A stretch of 64,000 nt of DNA. Origin: Blastobasis lacticolella (Eukaryota > Arthropoda > Insecta > Lepidoptera > Blastobasidae). Below the pieces are notes generated by a model. That model was given only the letters and a program-made list of their open reading frames with translations, was not told the origin of the DNA and searched no databases. The stretch lies in contig LR990050.1 in NCBI GenBank assembly GCA_905147135.1, positions 4,786,501-4,850,500 of the forward strand. Direction: 5' to 3'. A program made the position numbers and the translations under genes. Positions 35,691 through 46,834 of this stretch are shown piece by piece; position 1 is the stretch's first letter; every line of letters begins with the position of its first letter.

Positions 35691-37685
35691 TTTTTCTTTT
35701 TAATATCTAGTTTTTCATACTTCTGCATTATCCCATCCCATAATACACATGCATACCTACACTTGTTAATATAAAATTATAGACGTCCCTGACGATCTTC
35801 AATGCGTTGTTCATTTGTTTGTTCCGGCATTATAAAAAAAAGCGCTAACTACGTCAAAGCGGTGTTCCGCCGGTGAACTTCACAACGTCTCAAAGTGCGC
35901 ACTTTGTCGCTCTTTATAACCACAAAAACATATTTGTTTGCTTTCGGCAAAGATAATATCGGTATGAAAAGATAACACCGCAACTTTGCTTCTCTCAGCA
36001 TAACATCTTCGTAACATTACTTTCTTTTGAGATTGCTTTACTTACTTTGTAATGTCGTTGTATTGAACAATAATGCCATAGTGAATTTCACTGATGAATT
36101 TTAATACCAGTGATGAGTCTGGATAATTGGTATATGTACTATGTCTACATGGAGCAAGTCGGTTATCTAGCATCAAGAGCAAGTCCATACCACTACACCT
36201 GGCAATAAGTTACAGTATGACCGTATGCAACATGCCTGTTTAGGAACATCCTATTCACTTTAGCCTCGGTGTCCAGTCGGATTATTTGGAAGAACAATTT
36301 ATACTTAGCTGCGTCACGTATCCTGTAGGTGAAAAAGGGCCAAGGGTATCAGGTCGTGCTACACTCCCCTCAAGCAACCTGAAGAAAACCCACAGACGCG
36401 CAACCCAACGTCAATCAGTTGAGAATCTCTAATTAAAGTCGTTGCTCGATTTTTCTCAGGATCATGCTGCTAGTTTGTTTTGTTGATCCATCCCAGAGAT
36501 GGTAAATGGACAAGGCAAAGCACTCACAAAAATCTGCCTACCCCTGTGGGATATGAAATGAGTATCTAGCATGTGTAAGCACAAGACTCATAAATCGTTT
36601 GCCCAAGAAATAATGCCACAGCTTGTAAACACTTCGATGATTAAGGGGTATGTATAAGTTGCGGCGGTGATTGTTTCCGAGTGTTTGTTTTAAGAGCTCA
36701 AGTGGTGTGGTGTGAGGTTCCGAGTACTGGCATACAGACAAACATCCGAGCTGTGTCAATACCACGTATTGGTGTATTGTGAAACCGTATGGCGACGGAC
36801 CGATTACTAATTAGATGTCGCAAGTCGCAACTGTGGTTTTCGGTTTCGGTTTATTCTCACTAAGGACGTTTTGGGAGGGTTTCGGTTGAAATATGACCAT
36901 TATCATCATCTGTTAGGGTCCTACTGAACTAATAGAAAACCCATTGGACTGTATAAACTGGTATAAAGCTGATGTAAGGATTACAAAATCGTCTAGGTAC
37001 AAAGGTTTCGAACGATGGCTTGAAGAGTAGTGGTTGTTCTCTCGCCTCCCGCGCCGCCCGTGTTGAGCGTAGCTTTGCTCCGACATTGTTGTCAGGCGCC
37101 AACACATCTTTATCAAGAACGTACCTTGACAGCATAGCATAGGTATCTACTGGACTTGAGGCTCGTCCCCTGTCATGATATTTGTTAATGACATAAATAT
37201 AATTCCGGTGATAATAGCCTTTTGACGAGCCAGGTCATTTTCTTGAAAAGTGAATTTAGAAGTCGTCATGTTCGTTCTAAGTCTTTTCTGGGTTAGTCAT
37301 CTTTCGAGAGATGATATAGCAAAATAATATTGACCGGAGCAAAGGACGCTCACCACAATATGGAAAAACGAAAAGAGTCATCCGCAACATAGGTTCTAAA
37401 GTACCCAATGCCAACATACGAAGTACCTAATAGTAAGTATGGCAATGTAGGGTGCCGTAACGTAACCCGTCCGTACCGGATACCAATGGCCGGTGTCGTC
37501 TTGCGCTTGCGCATGTGACGGTCGCATTGCAGGTTCTGCCAGACTGACGAAGTAGCGGATATGTTTTGAAAAAAAAATTATAGGTTTCGCTTCTTCGTAT
37601 GGTCAATATATTCGATACTTAGCTAATTCTGAAGCTAATTGGTACATACGGCAGTGTATATGTACGCATTAGGTTTCATTGTAAA
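35691..37685. other. Non-coding stretch
   Basis: No supported gene. A minus-strand frame at 36929-37135 has a mixed composition (residues 14-33 VGAKLRSTRAAREAREQPLL) but I cannot match it and see no splice pair. 37440-37560 is GC-richer. Confidence 0.35.
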
Positions 37686-37992
37686 GGTAGCGCCACATTA
37701 GAGTGATGTTATGTAACGTGATGCATGGGACATCAGCTCTCATAGTAAATGTATGAAAAATCGCAAATTAGCAACACATACGTCGCTGATGCGACCAAAT
37801 CCCAAGGCGTGTGCGACAGAGCGCGTGTATGGCGTTTAATGACGCGATCTGACGCGTCACGCATCATTCGGCCCGAATACATATACACAGACAGCCCCGT
37901 ATACATGTATGTCGCGCCACGCGCGTCACATTGCATCACGTGGCGTAAGTCAACTCACATCACATCACTCTAATATGGCGGCGCCTTGATTA
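37686..37992. mobile_element. MITE with 'attagagtgatgt' inverted termini
   Basis: The left end has GCGCCACATTAGAGTGATGT. The reverse complement of the right end has GCCGCCATATTAGAGTGATGT. The interior is CpG-rich (cacgcgcgtcac and the like), and open frames on both strands are mirror products. No convincing target duplication is visible beyond the ends, so the superfamily is undetermined. Confidence 0.65.
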
Positions 37993-38051
37993 CAACAGCG
38001 ATCGTCACAGAACCGTCTAAAGTCTAATTTGGGTATTTTGATGTACTGCTT

Positions 38052-38308
38052 GGCCGTGTGGTGTCCGTCAGAGTAGGATAGCACCAACCCTTTACACTCA
38101 TGGGTGTCGTACAAGGCGACTGTTTTCGAGGCAACAAATCAAGAGTCTCCGTAGTCAGGAAAATGGGCAGCAGCATTTTCCATTGTTATATTTAAACACT
38201 GCGATCTCCAACCCGCTTGCCAAGCGTGGAGATTATGGCAATAACCTCCTCTTTCATGGGAGAGGCCCTAAGTCCTGCAGTGGACTGTTACGGGCTGTGA
38301 TGTGATGT
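38052..38308 (+). mobile_element. SINE-like family B, full-length copy
   Basis: It reads 'ggccgtgtggtgtccgtcag', 'taggatagcaccaacccttt', 'gggtgtcgtacaaggcgact', 'aaaatgggcagcagcatttt', 'tgcgatctccaacccgcttg' and 'gcagtggactgttacgggct'. The first 20 bases loosely recall a polymerase III head, but no clear B box is seen. Confidence 0.75.
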
Positions 38309-40000
38309 ACTGGCTCGCGTCCCCACGCTCTACTAGTGAAGGCCCCCACGCGAGGCAAGCCGCGGGCGAACGGCTAGTAAAACATTCCCCTCACAATAAG
38401 CGATTTGCGATTTTAATCGACTCGTAAAGTTGGCGTTAAATTTTCAATTTACTCGGCAGGCTTGTCGCCTATAAGACTAAGTGTGTGGGCACCGCGGCGG
38501 ACAGGCACAAGCAAAAGTGATTCGTATGCGGACGCTCAAGTGCTGATTAGAGGAGTGTGCAAGACAATACGTTGGGATGGTTTTCTCGACGTTCGGCTTC
38601 TTTGTGTATAGAATACAATTTTTAAAGGATGAAATTAAATAATAAGCTGATTCCCGAAGATTATTGATAACTGTTAACAACCAGGCGGGTCGTGCCTATG
38701 CTTGTGTGACATCTATAAAAGTTAAGTTACGCACTAAGTCAAAATATTCAGTTCATAATCTAAACATAGAAAACCTGTTAAAAAAGACAATCACCTCTCA
38801 TTATTCCAATAGCTACATCTCATGATTTTCCATAGCTGCTGACAGGCCTAGTTAGATCTCAACGTATTCCAAGCTTTTCTTCAAACCAACTCAAACTTTC
38901 CAGCACGTGGCCGTCAAGCACCTATGTTACTTAACGCGGTCACCCAACGAATGAGCGTAGGTACACTCGCGCACAAAAGTGTTCCAACACGTCAACCGCG
39001 CTAATCACGGCGACGACGCGCGACTGTGCGGCCCACATCAGGAACAACTACCCGACTCTTATAAGGCCAATGTAATGTGGACCAATGGTACCGCTGCATT
39101 AAAACTTTGACTTATCACGAAGTTTCATTTAAGTTTTAAGTGCTCCGTTTTAGTAGTACTTAGAAATGAGATGAGTTGTGTTTGTGTTTATGGTTATTTT
39201 TTTTAGATATATAAAATTAACAATACCTACTCTCTTTTTTTGCTACTTCATTCGAACAGACTTATTATAAAAGTTGTTTAACTTTAGGTTACTCGCCGCC
39301 CGGATCCTAAATATTTGTACATAAAAAAATCGCGTCGAGGAATAAAGACTTTAAACTAACAAAATTTAATAACGATCTCATTTACAAAAACTATTACGTG
39401 ATCTAGGATCTACTTACAATATACCTATATTGCATTTCAATAACTATAATAATAGATACAAAGACTTTAAATAGCGGAATAACTAACAAATCTCATTTAT
39501 TTTCCATTCAATCGAAGCTAAAACAAACGTTTTCTCTGTCCAGAATGTGGAACGTCTTACTTCGGCGGCAAACAGACAGCCGGCGCATTGACAAAGTTGT
39601 TTGTTTACACATTTTGCATTGGCTCGATAAAATCGAAAGTGTCAGCCAATATCAATGCGGGAAATAGGCTAATTATTGTAATTATTGCTGTGCAGACGCA
39701 AAATATTCTAGCAAACAATTTATTGTTATATTTCCAGTAGATAACAAACCATGTCAGGTAAACATTGATTACATATCACTCACCTAAATGTTTAACATAA
39801 TGTTTATAAGTTAAAATATTTTTAAAACAAAGCGTGAAGATGAAAACTTTAAAAACACTTAAAATCTTATCTTAGTTATGTACTTACCTGCTATTAAGAA
39901 TTTCATAAGCCGGATGATAGAAAAAATATATATAGATGCCCTAAAATGAAGATTATGTTAGGTATAATGTATAGATAGATAAATAAATGTTCTTTATCTA
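38309..40000. other. Non-coding stretch
   Basis: No gene. 38925-39075 and 39530-39600 are GC-richer patches free of known repeats. The remainder is AT-rich, including a taga/tcta pair of runs just before the Helitron at 40001. Confidence 0.4.
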
Positions 40001-40186
40001 TCTATACTTTTATACTATATAATTAGGATGTACCTAATGTTGGATAGGTAAGAGATGTAATCTCCGAAATACTGATCCGATTTTGAAAACTATTCCACTA
40101 ACAGGAAGCTACATAATTCCCGACTCCCGTGAGATAGTTACAGAAATTCGAACTGCGGTCGATTGAAAGCCACGGGAGACTGCTAG
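40001..40186 (+). mobile_element. Short non-autonomous Helitron, second copy
   Basis: It starts TCTATAC after an A at 40000 and ends CTAG before a T at 40187. The body contains 'gatccgattttgaaaacta' and 'aggaagctacataattcccg', matching the 1072 copy in part. A hairpin near the 3' end is weaker here (ccacgg..gag). Diverged, so old. Confidence 0.6.
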
Positions 40187-41087
40187 TTAGTCGTAGCTAG
40201 TAAAAGTCATAGACATTTCCTCAGAGATAAGAAAAAAATAATCACTTTTATTTGACCTGTCTCTGTGTGACGGCCTGTCGAATCAATCATTACCTGCTGG
40301 CCTTGTTGCAATCCATTGGTTGTGGATTAGGCGGCATTTGTAAATCGTAGCTCGCTTTAACTGTGAAATAATTGCGTATTTGACATTGTATTACTATGTA
40401 TCTGATATAAGTTATCAATTTAACGGTTGGTTCATCCGGTTTCAGTCAAAAATACCTAAACGGTTATATCAAGTATTTTAGTCATGTTAGGTGGCAGATA
40501 TGATTGTGTCATTGTTGTTAATTTCAGAGAGTATATTTTTAATTGGGTTTTTGAGGTTTGCGAGAAGTTGAGAACGCATAAATTACTTTTCTTTTTTAAT
40601 TTTTTGTTTTAAAACCTTAAACAACATTATGCTTATAAAATTATTATATTTACCTGTATAAACACAATATGTTTATAATTTAACCAAAATAACGTTTTTT
40701 TTTGTTTTGGTCCACCCTTGTCATAACACAGACTATTGTAACACGCAGTTGGTGTCAACTGTACCCACGGGGCAATTAAACCCCCACACTGCGGGTATCG
40801 ATTGCCCACGTTGCCCCGATGGTTTGGGGCCAACCAGTCATATTATTAGCACAGTTTATTACTAACGTTTGCACGTGTTGTAGTCAAATGGTTAAACACA
40901 ATATTATTCCAAAAAGGCATTTCTCATTAACCGACTTAAAAAAATAGGAGGACGTTCTCAATTCGTCGGAATCTTTTATTTTTTCTAACCTATGTGTTAT
41001 ACTTAAATCTTTGTAGTATTATGACGAACTAACAGACTATCGCTCACGGAAATTTGTTTTTTTTTGCATTCCAATAAACAAACAAGT
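40187..41087. other. AT-rich non-coding stretch
   Basis: No gene. The 66-residue minus-strand frame at 40633-40833 is not recognised. Confidence 0.4.
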
Positions 41088-41285
41088 GATGAAACCTGCA
41101 CATTCAGGCGACTGAATGTGCAACCATGATCCGCAGGGTCTCGGAGGTCTAATGGCAGTCGCTCCACTCTAAATACCTGATCTGCCAAATCCTGGATCAT
41201 GATCAAGGCTGACATTACCGCCAAGATGAGATGACATGATTCCAATAAGCAAACAACGCCGCCCTGCAGCAAATGTCGCCCTTAA
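41088..41285 (+). mobile_element. Mosaic of SINE family C body and family E start
   Basis: 41088-41210 carries 'gatgaaacctgcacattcag' and 'gcgactgaatgtgcaaccat', the middle of family C, without a head. At 41247-41285 follow 'ataagcaaacaacgccgccc' and 'tgtcgcccttaac', the opening words of family E. Confidence 0.55.
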
Positions 41286-43019
41286 CCACTTAACCAAATA
41301 CAGAAACTGTGGGTGTCACCAGTAACTACAGTGCTGAGTACACTGACTACTTTATTCTGTCCTTATCCGGTTATTACAAACGAAAGAGCATTATAAACCG
41401 TAGATTAACGTGACTGCATAAACCGTAGTCGACTCGAAAGAAAGTAAACGCAATATGAAGTGACAGTAGTCTAAGGTTAAACAGGTCACTGCCATCGCTT
41501 TGGAAGCGACAGCGAAACGGAGGTCACGGGGTTATGCTACGCGGTTACCTCACTATTGGATTTGAATAATCATATTGGGTTTCTTTTCATTCATTCATTT
41601 CGGTTAGCTGTACCTATTGGATTGTACGAGATGGATAGATGTTTTTTGTTTCAAAATTCTTAACTTTATTGTGTAGCTAGCTGTTGCCCGCGAATTCGTC
41701 CATTTCGTAAGCCGTTGGCTCTCGCATCCGACTCAGCGATGACACTCCATCATTTTTTGAGTCTCCCGTGGGACCTCGTTCCTGATACAGGTATGTTCAG
41801 GTATTTCCCACATATCCTTAAGGTAGGTGGATTTCCAGCGCAGTCGAGCCATGGTACAGATGTAGGTACTCGTTACATATTCGGGTTGTCATTTGATAGC
41901 CGTGGAGTTCGCGGACGTGCTTTGTCAGCGCCGACTTAACCTCAAAGTGACATAGTGCATCACAGGCCTAATAATGCTTATGTATTAAAAGTACCTTGAG
42001 CTTGACAAGGATTCTAGGCTCACAGATGACTACCGCGAGCGTGGACCTATAGCTATACAACAAATGTCTTCGTTTCGGTGGAGCTCCTGTATTTGAGTCG
42101 CCGCATGACCAAGATCGCTATGAATTATGCAGATGCAGGTACCTGGATTTACAAGGTAGGATACATTGTATGTACGAAATTATAATTTGATTAAAAAAGT
42201 AATTGCAAATGCAGAATTCGTAGCTCACGTGTATACTTTCGTGAATTCTTACATAAAATTGTGAAATATTTCACAAAATTACGCAGAAACGTGGCGCGAA
42301 AGGTCTTGATCTGGTCTAGAAAAAGGACATTGTTCGCGCCCATTCACATGTGAATTGAATTGTGAATGAATCGGCGTGCACGTGGAGCCAACAATAATGG
42401 CGTGGCGAACGCGCGCAGGAGTTTATGATTGCTTTGTACCTCTTTGGGCGATAACGCCGGCTGCTTACGTGCAATGCGAAATTGACTTTGATTGGTTCTT
42501 GGTTGGAATCGCAGAGCAGAAGAAAAATGCTCAGTCGTAAAGGTAGCTAACTTTCCAATGTTTCTGGTTGGAATTATACATGACATGGTTTGGTCAAAAG
42601 TCAAAAAGTCATGCTGTCTGCTCGTTTGTCTCTGAGAAGAATTACCTACAACTGGTCATCAACAAGGGGTTCAATCTAACAATTTGAAGCAATTTAATTG
42701 TGTACCTATTATGAGGGTCTAGAGATTATAGAAGATATTGCTCCCACGCAAACTTGGATTATTGAATGTGCTGTAGACGTTTCCCTAGAGAGCAACATAG
42801 TAAGAGAGTTTAACTCGTATACCTAGTCTGCAAATGGTTTCAATGGCGGCCCCTCTTGCGTCTGAATACGAAATACAGTAACTACATAATGGAAATTTGA
42901 CAGAACTCGGTGCTCTAGTGCGGTTACTATCACAGAAATACTAATGTGGGGTGTGCATTGCTTATACGTCCTAAGGTATTGAGGCGTTGCTGATGAAGAA
43001 GAAGCTAAGTAGAGGCCAA
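41286..43019. other. Non-coding stretch
   Basis: A 'gctagctgttgcccgcgaat' repeat start lies near 41675-41705. A fold-back family arm 'gctgtctgctcgtttgtctc' is at 42611-42630. The minus-strand frame at 42344-42604 and plus-strand frame at 41715-41939 are unrecognised. Confidence 0.4.
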
Positions 43020-43250
43020 GAAGGACTAAGGGCCTCTACCACGAAAGGGGAGGTTCTTGCCATAATCTCCACGCTTGGCAGGCGGGTTGGAGATCGCAGT
43101 GTTTAAATATAACAATGGAAAATGCTGCTGCCCATTTTCCAGACTATGGAGACTCTTGATCTTTTGCCTTAAAAACATTAGTCGCCTTGTACGACACCCA
43201 TGAGTGTAAGGGGTTGGTGCTATTCTACTCTGCCGGACACCACACGGTCA
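43020..43250 (-). mobile_element. SINE-like family B, full-length copy
   Basis: Plus-strand words 'cataatctccacgcttggca', 'ggcgggttggagatcgcagt', 'aaaatgctgctgcccatttt', 'cgccttgtacgacacccatg' and 'ttctactctgccggacacca' are the exact reverse of those at 38052-38308. It retains the section missing from 27353-27582. Confidence 0.75.
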
Positions 43251-43309
43251 TACTATACATAGCATAAATTAAAGCCAGCTTTATGTATTTTCGCTAAATT
43301 ATCCGAAAC

Positions 43310-43362
43310 CTAACCGATGATGAAAATGTGCGTGGTTTACGCACATTTTCATCATCGGTTAG
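43310..43362. repeat. Perfect 24-bp stem hairpin
   Basis: The arms at 43310-43333 and 43339-43362 are exactly complementary over 24 bases around the 5-base loop GGTTT. The stem begins CTAACCGATGATG and closes at GTGCGT/ACGCAC. No mismatch is present, unlike every other palindrome in the window. It has no flanking repeat family I recognise. Confidence 0.85.
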
Positions 43363-44372
43363 ATTCTTATAGGTACTTAATTTCTACTTTGATAATACAT
43401 AGGAATAATTAATTTGATTTCAGCAATAGGTAAATATTGTGAAGGTATTGAGACTGTTAATATATATACTGTATATCTGTTAATTACCTATGTCGAAGAT
43501 AGCAAGTAATTAGGACAGTAGGTTATATGAGGAAAATATCGAACAAGAATCTGATAACTCGATTGATTAATGGAAAGAACCCTTCAGGATCGGCGTAAGT
43601 CGCTTCTTTCGGTATAGCGACCGCCCCTAATAGTACCCAATTCAAGGAAGCAAGTAAATATATTTTTGCCGCTTTAAAAATATTTTTAGAAAATGTTGCT
43701 AATTATGATCTCTCTTTCAATGCTTTGTCATTCAATTGTATAATGTATCCATTCAACCTAGGATCCAGAGTGGGGCCTGGTGGCTGTAGTACAGGTTTCA
43801 AATCTAGTACGGTATCCAGGCTCTCCCTACATATTAAGTACCTAATGTAATAACTACGTACCTACATAATGTTACAAATGTTGTGAGAGAAACAAATAAA
43901 TTACATTATATTATTATATCTAAAAAAAAAATTCAAATCCACGAAAAAGCGCGTAAATAGGAGATACATAGGTAAGAGATAGTCGGGATTAAAAACGTAA
44001 TTCGTGATAACAGACAATATTTTCCGATCATTAATCCTTCCTATTTACTGTGGCTATTAAAATAAGACGTAAAACAGGTAGAACAGTACACATCGGCGTA
44101 GATAATCGGCGATAACGCGCTGATATGCAAATTAGGTATACATTCCAACAAACTAAGCTCTAAGATCATAACAGTACTCAGTTGCATAACATCTTCTATT
44201 AAGTAGGTATAAGTACCTACACCTCAAGTTAGGACGTAACTTTAGGAATTCTTAAATTTTTGCTAAAAGCATAAGTACAAATTATAATATTTTTTCAATT
44301 CGTCGCTAGTTAAGAGGTCTGATATTGCGTAAAATAGCACATCTTTCGTATTTCATATTTTCTTTTTGGAGC
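43363..44372. other. AT-rich non-coding stretch
   Basis: No gene or clear repeat. Confidence 0.4.
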
Positions 44373-44640
44373 GGCGGTGGCAGAGGTTAGGGTATCCGAC
44401 TGGTAAGCGAGAGGTACCAGGTTCCATGCCGATACGACCATATACAAATGACTCTTTTCTGAGTTATGTACATTAGTTGAATACTAACCGATGCTCTTAC
44501 GGTAAGGGTAAACATCGTGATGAAACCTGCACATTCAGGCGACTGGATGTGTAACCATGATCCAATCTGGTCAGGTTCCCCTGGTAGCAGGGTCATGGAG
44601 GTCATTTCGAGTATCAGGACTCATTCTTAAAATAAAATAT
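44373..44640 (+). mobile_element. SINE family C, near full-length
   Basis: It opens 'gcggcggtggcagaggttag' with B-box-like 'accaggttccatgccg', then 'gactcttttctgagttatgt', 'catcgtgatgaaacctgcac', 'attcaggcgactggatgtgt' and 'ccctggtagcagggtca', ending in an AT-rich 'aaaataaaatat' tail. The 72-residue minus-strand frame is a shadow. Confidence 0.8.
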
Positions 44641-44901
44641 CTTAAAAATCATTCAGCATAGAGAATAAGACGAAGCCACGTAGTAGGCGTAGATTTTATG
44701 TAAAAATATGCGTAAATAATCTCATGACTGTTTACCTACATAATCAAACAAGATAACACTAGGTAACCACAATTTCCCATAGGTACTTATCAAAAAAGAA
44801 AAAAACATCATAACAAAATGACAGTCTTAACGTCATCGTGAGATTTTGAATGAACACAGAAAAACACACGATCATACCTACATATCATAAATAAATGCCC
44901 A
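44641..44901. other. AT-rich spacer
   Basis: Nothing recognised. Confidence 0.4.
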
Positions 44902-45830
44902 TCAGCACGCCAGGGCAATCATTGGAAGCTCGTAAACCAGCGAAATGGTTATACCTACCTGCGGCAAGCACACGAATACAAACATAAAGTACCAGCCACA
45001 CCGCGGCCGCGTATACGGTACCGGCACGTGAGAGCACACGGCGCTGCCCCAGAGACCCAATACGTCGGTGCCACTACTATCTAATCTACCCAAGTAATTG
45101 GATTCCGCCAAGGAACATAAATTCACAAACGCGGCAAACATAACGCAAATCGGAACGCGAGGAACGAATTAAGAACTGTAATTGCCTTCTTTACCAAGAA
45201 ATCTGAAGGAAACCTTGACCAAGACGCATTGCGGGGGATGAATAATTACTTTTTTCGCAATAAAAATAAAGCACCTGACACGGTTCTGATAAGGAAATTA
45301 CATTTTCACGCGGACCGCGATTTAATTTTAACGGAATGCGGAGGTAGATGCGCGAATGAAGTGTTTTTCTGCGTCGCCGCTGGCCCGAGACCTGTCCCTC
45401 GGTAAGCCCTTTCCGTGAATTCTATGCCGTATAAAACACCCGAGCACACTTACCACAAAAACGTCGCGGGAGAAACAAAATCCGGCTTTTGGTGTCACAG
45501 AAAGCAGATTAAAACTTATTCACACACACATCCAGTGCAACGGTTAGATCACACAAATCCACTGAACACTGCACAGAGGGCAATCCAAATGGGTTTATGA
45601 TATCATTGATATTTAATTAACGTTCTCGACACGGTATTTTCGCGGCAATCCGGGTGATAAGGCGCGCACACGTCCACGGCGGCGCGGTTATCACTCACGA
45701 CTGGCGAACGGAACGAATGAACTGAACACGGCGTCGGGACCGAACGATATCGAGCCACTTGGCGTTGGCGCGACTCCGCTCTGCCCGCGGGCCGCCGGCC
45801 ACTCAGTCCGAGGTGATACAATGAATATGA
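44902..45830 (-). promoter_or_regulatory. CpG-rich block, candidate 5' exon or promoter
   Basis: This is the longest CpG-rich, non-repetitive block outside the transposon cluster. On the minus strand a splice-donor word CAG|GTAGGTAT lies at 44959/44958, preceded by an open frame from an ATG at 45141. The frame ends in phase 0; joined to the SHANK exon it would meet the TAG at 19463-19465 after two codons, so it could only be 5' untranslated relative to that exon. A TCAGTT initiator-like word lies at 45725-45720 on the minus strand, and a GTGAGT donor-like word near 45697-45692. I infer a possible alternative or first SHANK exon; no conserved protein supports it. A plus-strand donor-like CG|GTAAGC at 45401 leaves the direction open. 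Confidence 0.28.
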
Positions 45831-46689
45831 AGGAGGAAAATGGAAAATTATTACCAGGCTAGTTAGACCGATACGCATCCTACACAGGCAATCTTTGTTC
45901 CAGCCAGTCACCCACTTTCCTAGCGTACGCGCACAATGTTTGTAGAAACGGTTGACGGTACCACGCGAAATGTAAACAGCTTGGAATACTTACCTTAGAT
46001 GTGCTAACTATCACTGATACATAAGGTTGTTAATCGCTTGCGTTTATTGGCGAGGAACACGCGGTTTCGTGTCCGGTTGCCGCCAGTTTCCTCTAATCAC
46101 CCGTGCGTGAGTTTTTTTGTGGACGCCATGCAAATGATATTACACTTTTTTACGAAAGTATTGTATTGACCATATAGTTGTGAACATGACTCGGCTGTCA
46201 CACATCACAACTGAGAATTTTCATACCAAATAGAAAGCGGGTAAACAGAATTGTTGATTCAATCCAGATATTGCACGATGATATTATACAATCGGAAACT
46301 GTTAATTGAAATAATGTAATTAAGCAGTTTGTTAAAATGATTCGTTAACATCACAATGACCTAATAATACAACGGGAATCGTACACTAATGTATATGTCT
46401 GAATTGACTCGGGAATAGCATATTAGATGGGACTATTATATGCAATAATTTGAATACCTAAGTACACAAATACTGGTATAATCAATGAATAGGCAACATG
46501 TTAGGTAAAATGTATAAAATCGATGCAAGTAACTAGTAGGACCTACCTACCTATATCCAGTCAGAGCTTCATAATTGCACTTGGAAGTAGCGCACCACCA
46601 GTTGTCTTTTGTTTTTATTACATTACAACTTCAGTACCGTAATGCTAGCCGCAAAGTTAATTTTAGTTTCCTAGATGTCTCCATTACTT
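45831..46689. other. AT-rich non-coding stretch
   Basis: No gene. Composition falls back to AT-rich up to the edge of the composite transposon. Confidence 0.4.
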
Positions 46690-46706
46690 AGGCCCGGATT
46701 ATATCA

Positions 46707-46804
46707 AGCGTCGGCGACGCACCTTGCGTCGCCGACGCAACCTGCGTCGCCGACGCACCGTGCGTCGCCGACGCAACCTGCGTCGCCGACGCAGGTTGCG
46801 TCGG
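46707..46804. repeat. 18-bp array of 15-bp palindromes TGCGTCGCCGACGCA
   Basis: Five 15-base palindromes (the first with a central G instead of C) are separated by 3-base spacers (cct, acc, ccg, acc, ggt), then a partial sixth. The counterpart at the right end spans 53178-53336. Such subterminal palindromes are candidates for transposase binding. In one frame they translate into a six-residue repeat; this is not a gene. Confidence 0.8.
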
Positions 46805-46834
46805 GCTGTCAAACGCTGGACTTCAACAGTTTAA

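Noticed and set aside
36913..37140. Minus-strand frames of 68-75 codons with protein-like composition
   Set aside because: No known motif, two frames overlap with equal plausibility, and no acceptor-donor pair was found. Kept only as a note in the stretch description.
43310..43362. microRNA precursor
   Set aside because: The perfect stem with a 5-base loop is unlike animal pre-miRNAs, which have mismatches, bulges and larger loops; no expression evidence can be seen from sequence.
44902..45141. 79-codon minus-strand frame as a SHANK coding exon
   Set aside because: If spliced at 44959 to 19471 the frame hits TAG after two codons, and the peptide does not resemble a SHANK N-terminus. Retained only as a possible untranslated exon.
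46707..46804. Regular repeat-spacer pattern resembling a CRISPR array
   Set aside because: Spacers are only 3 bases and nearly constant, the repeat is a 15-bp palindrome, and the context is an animal transposon.
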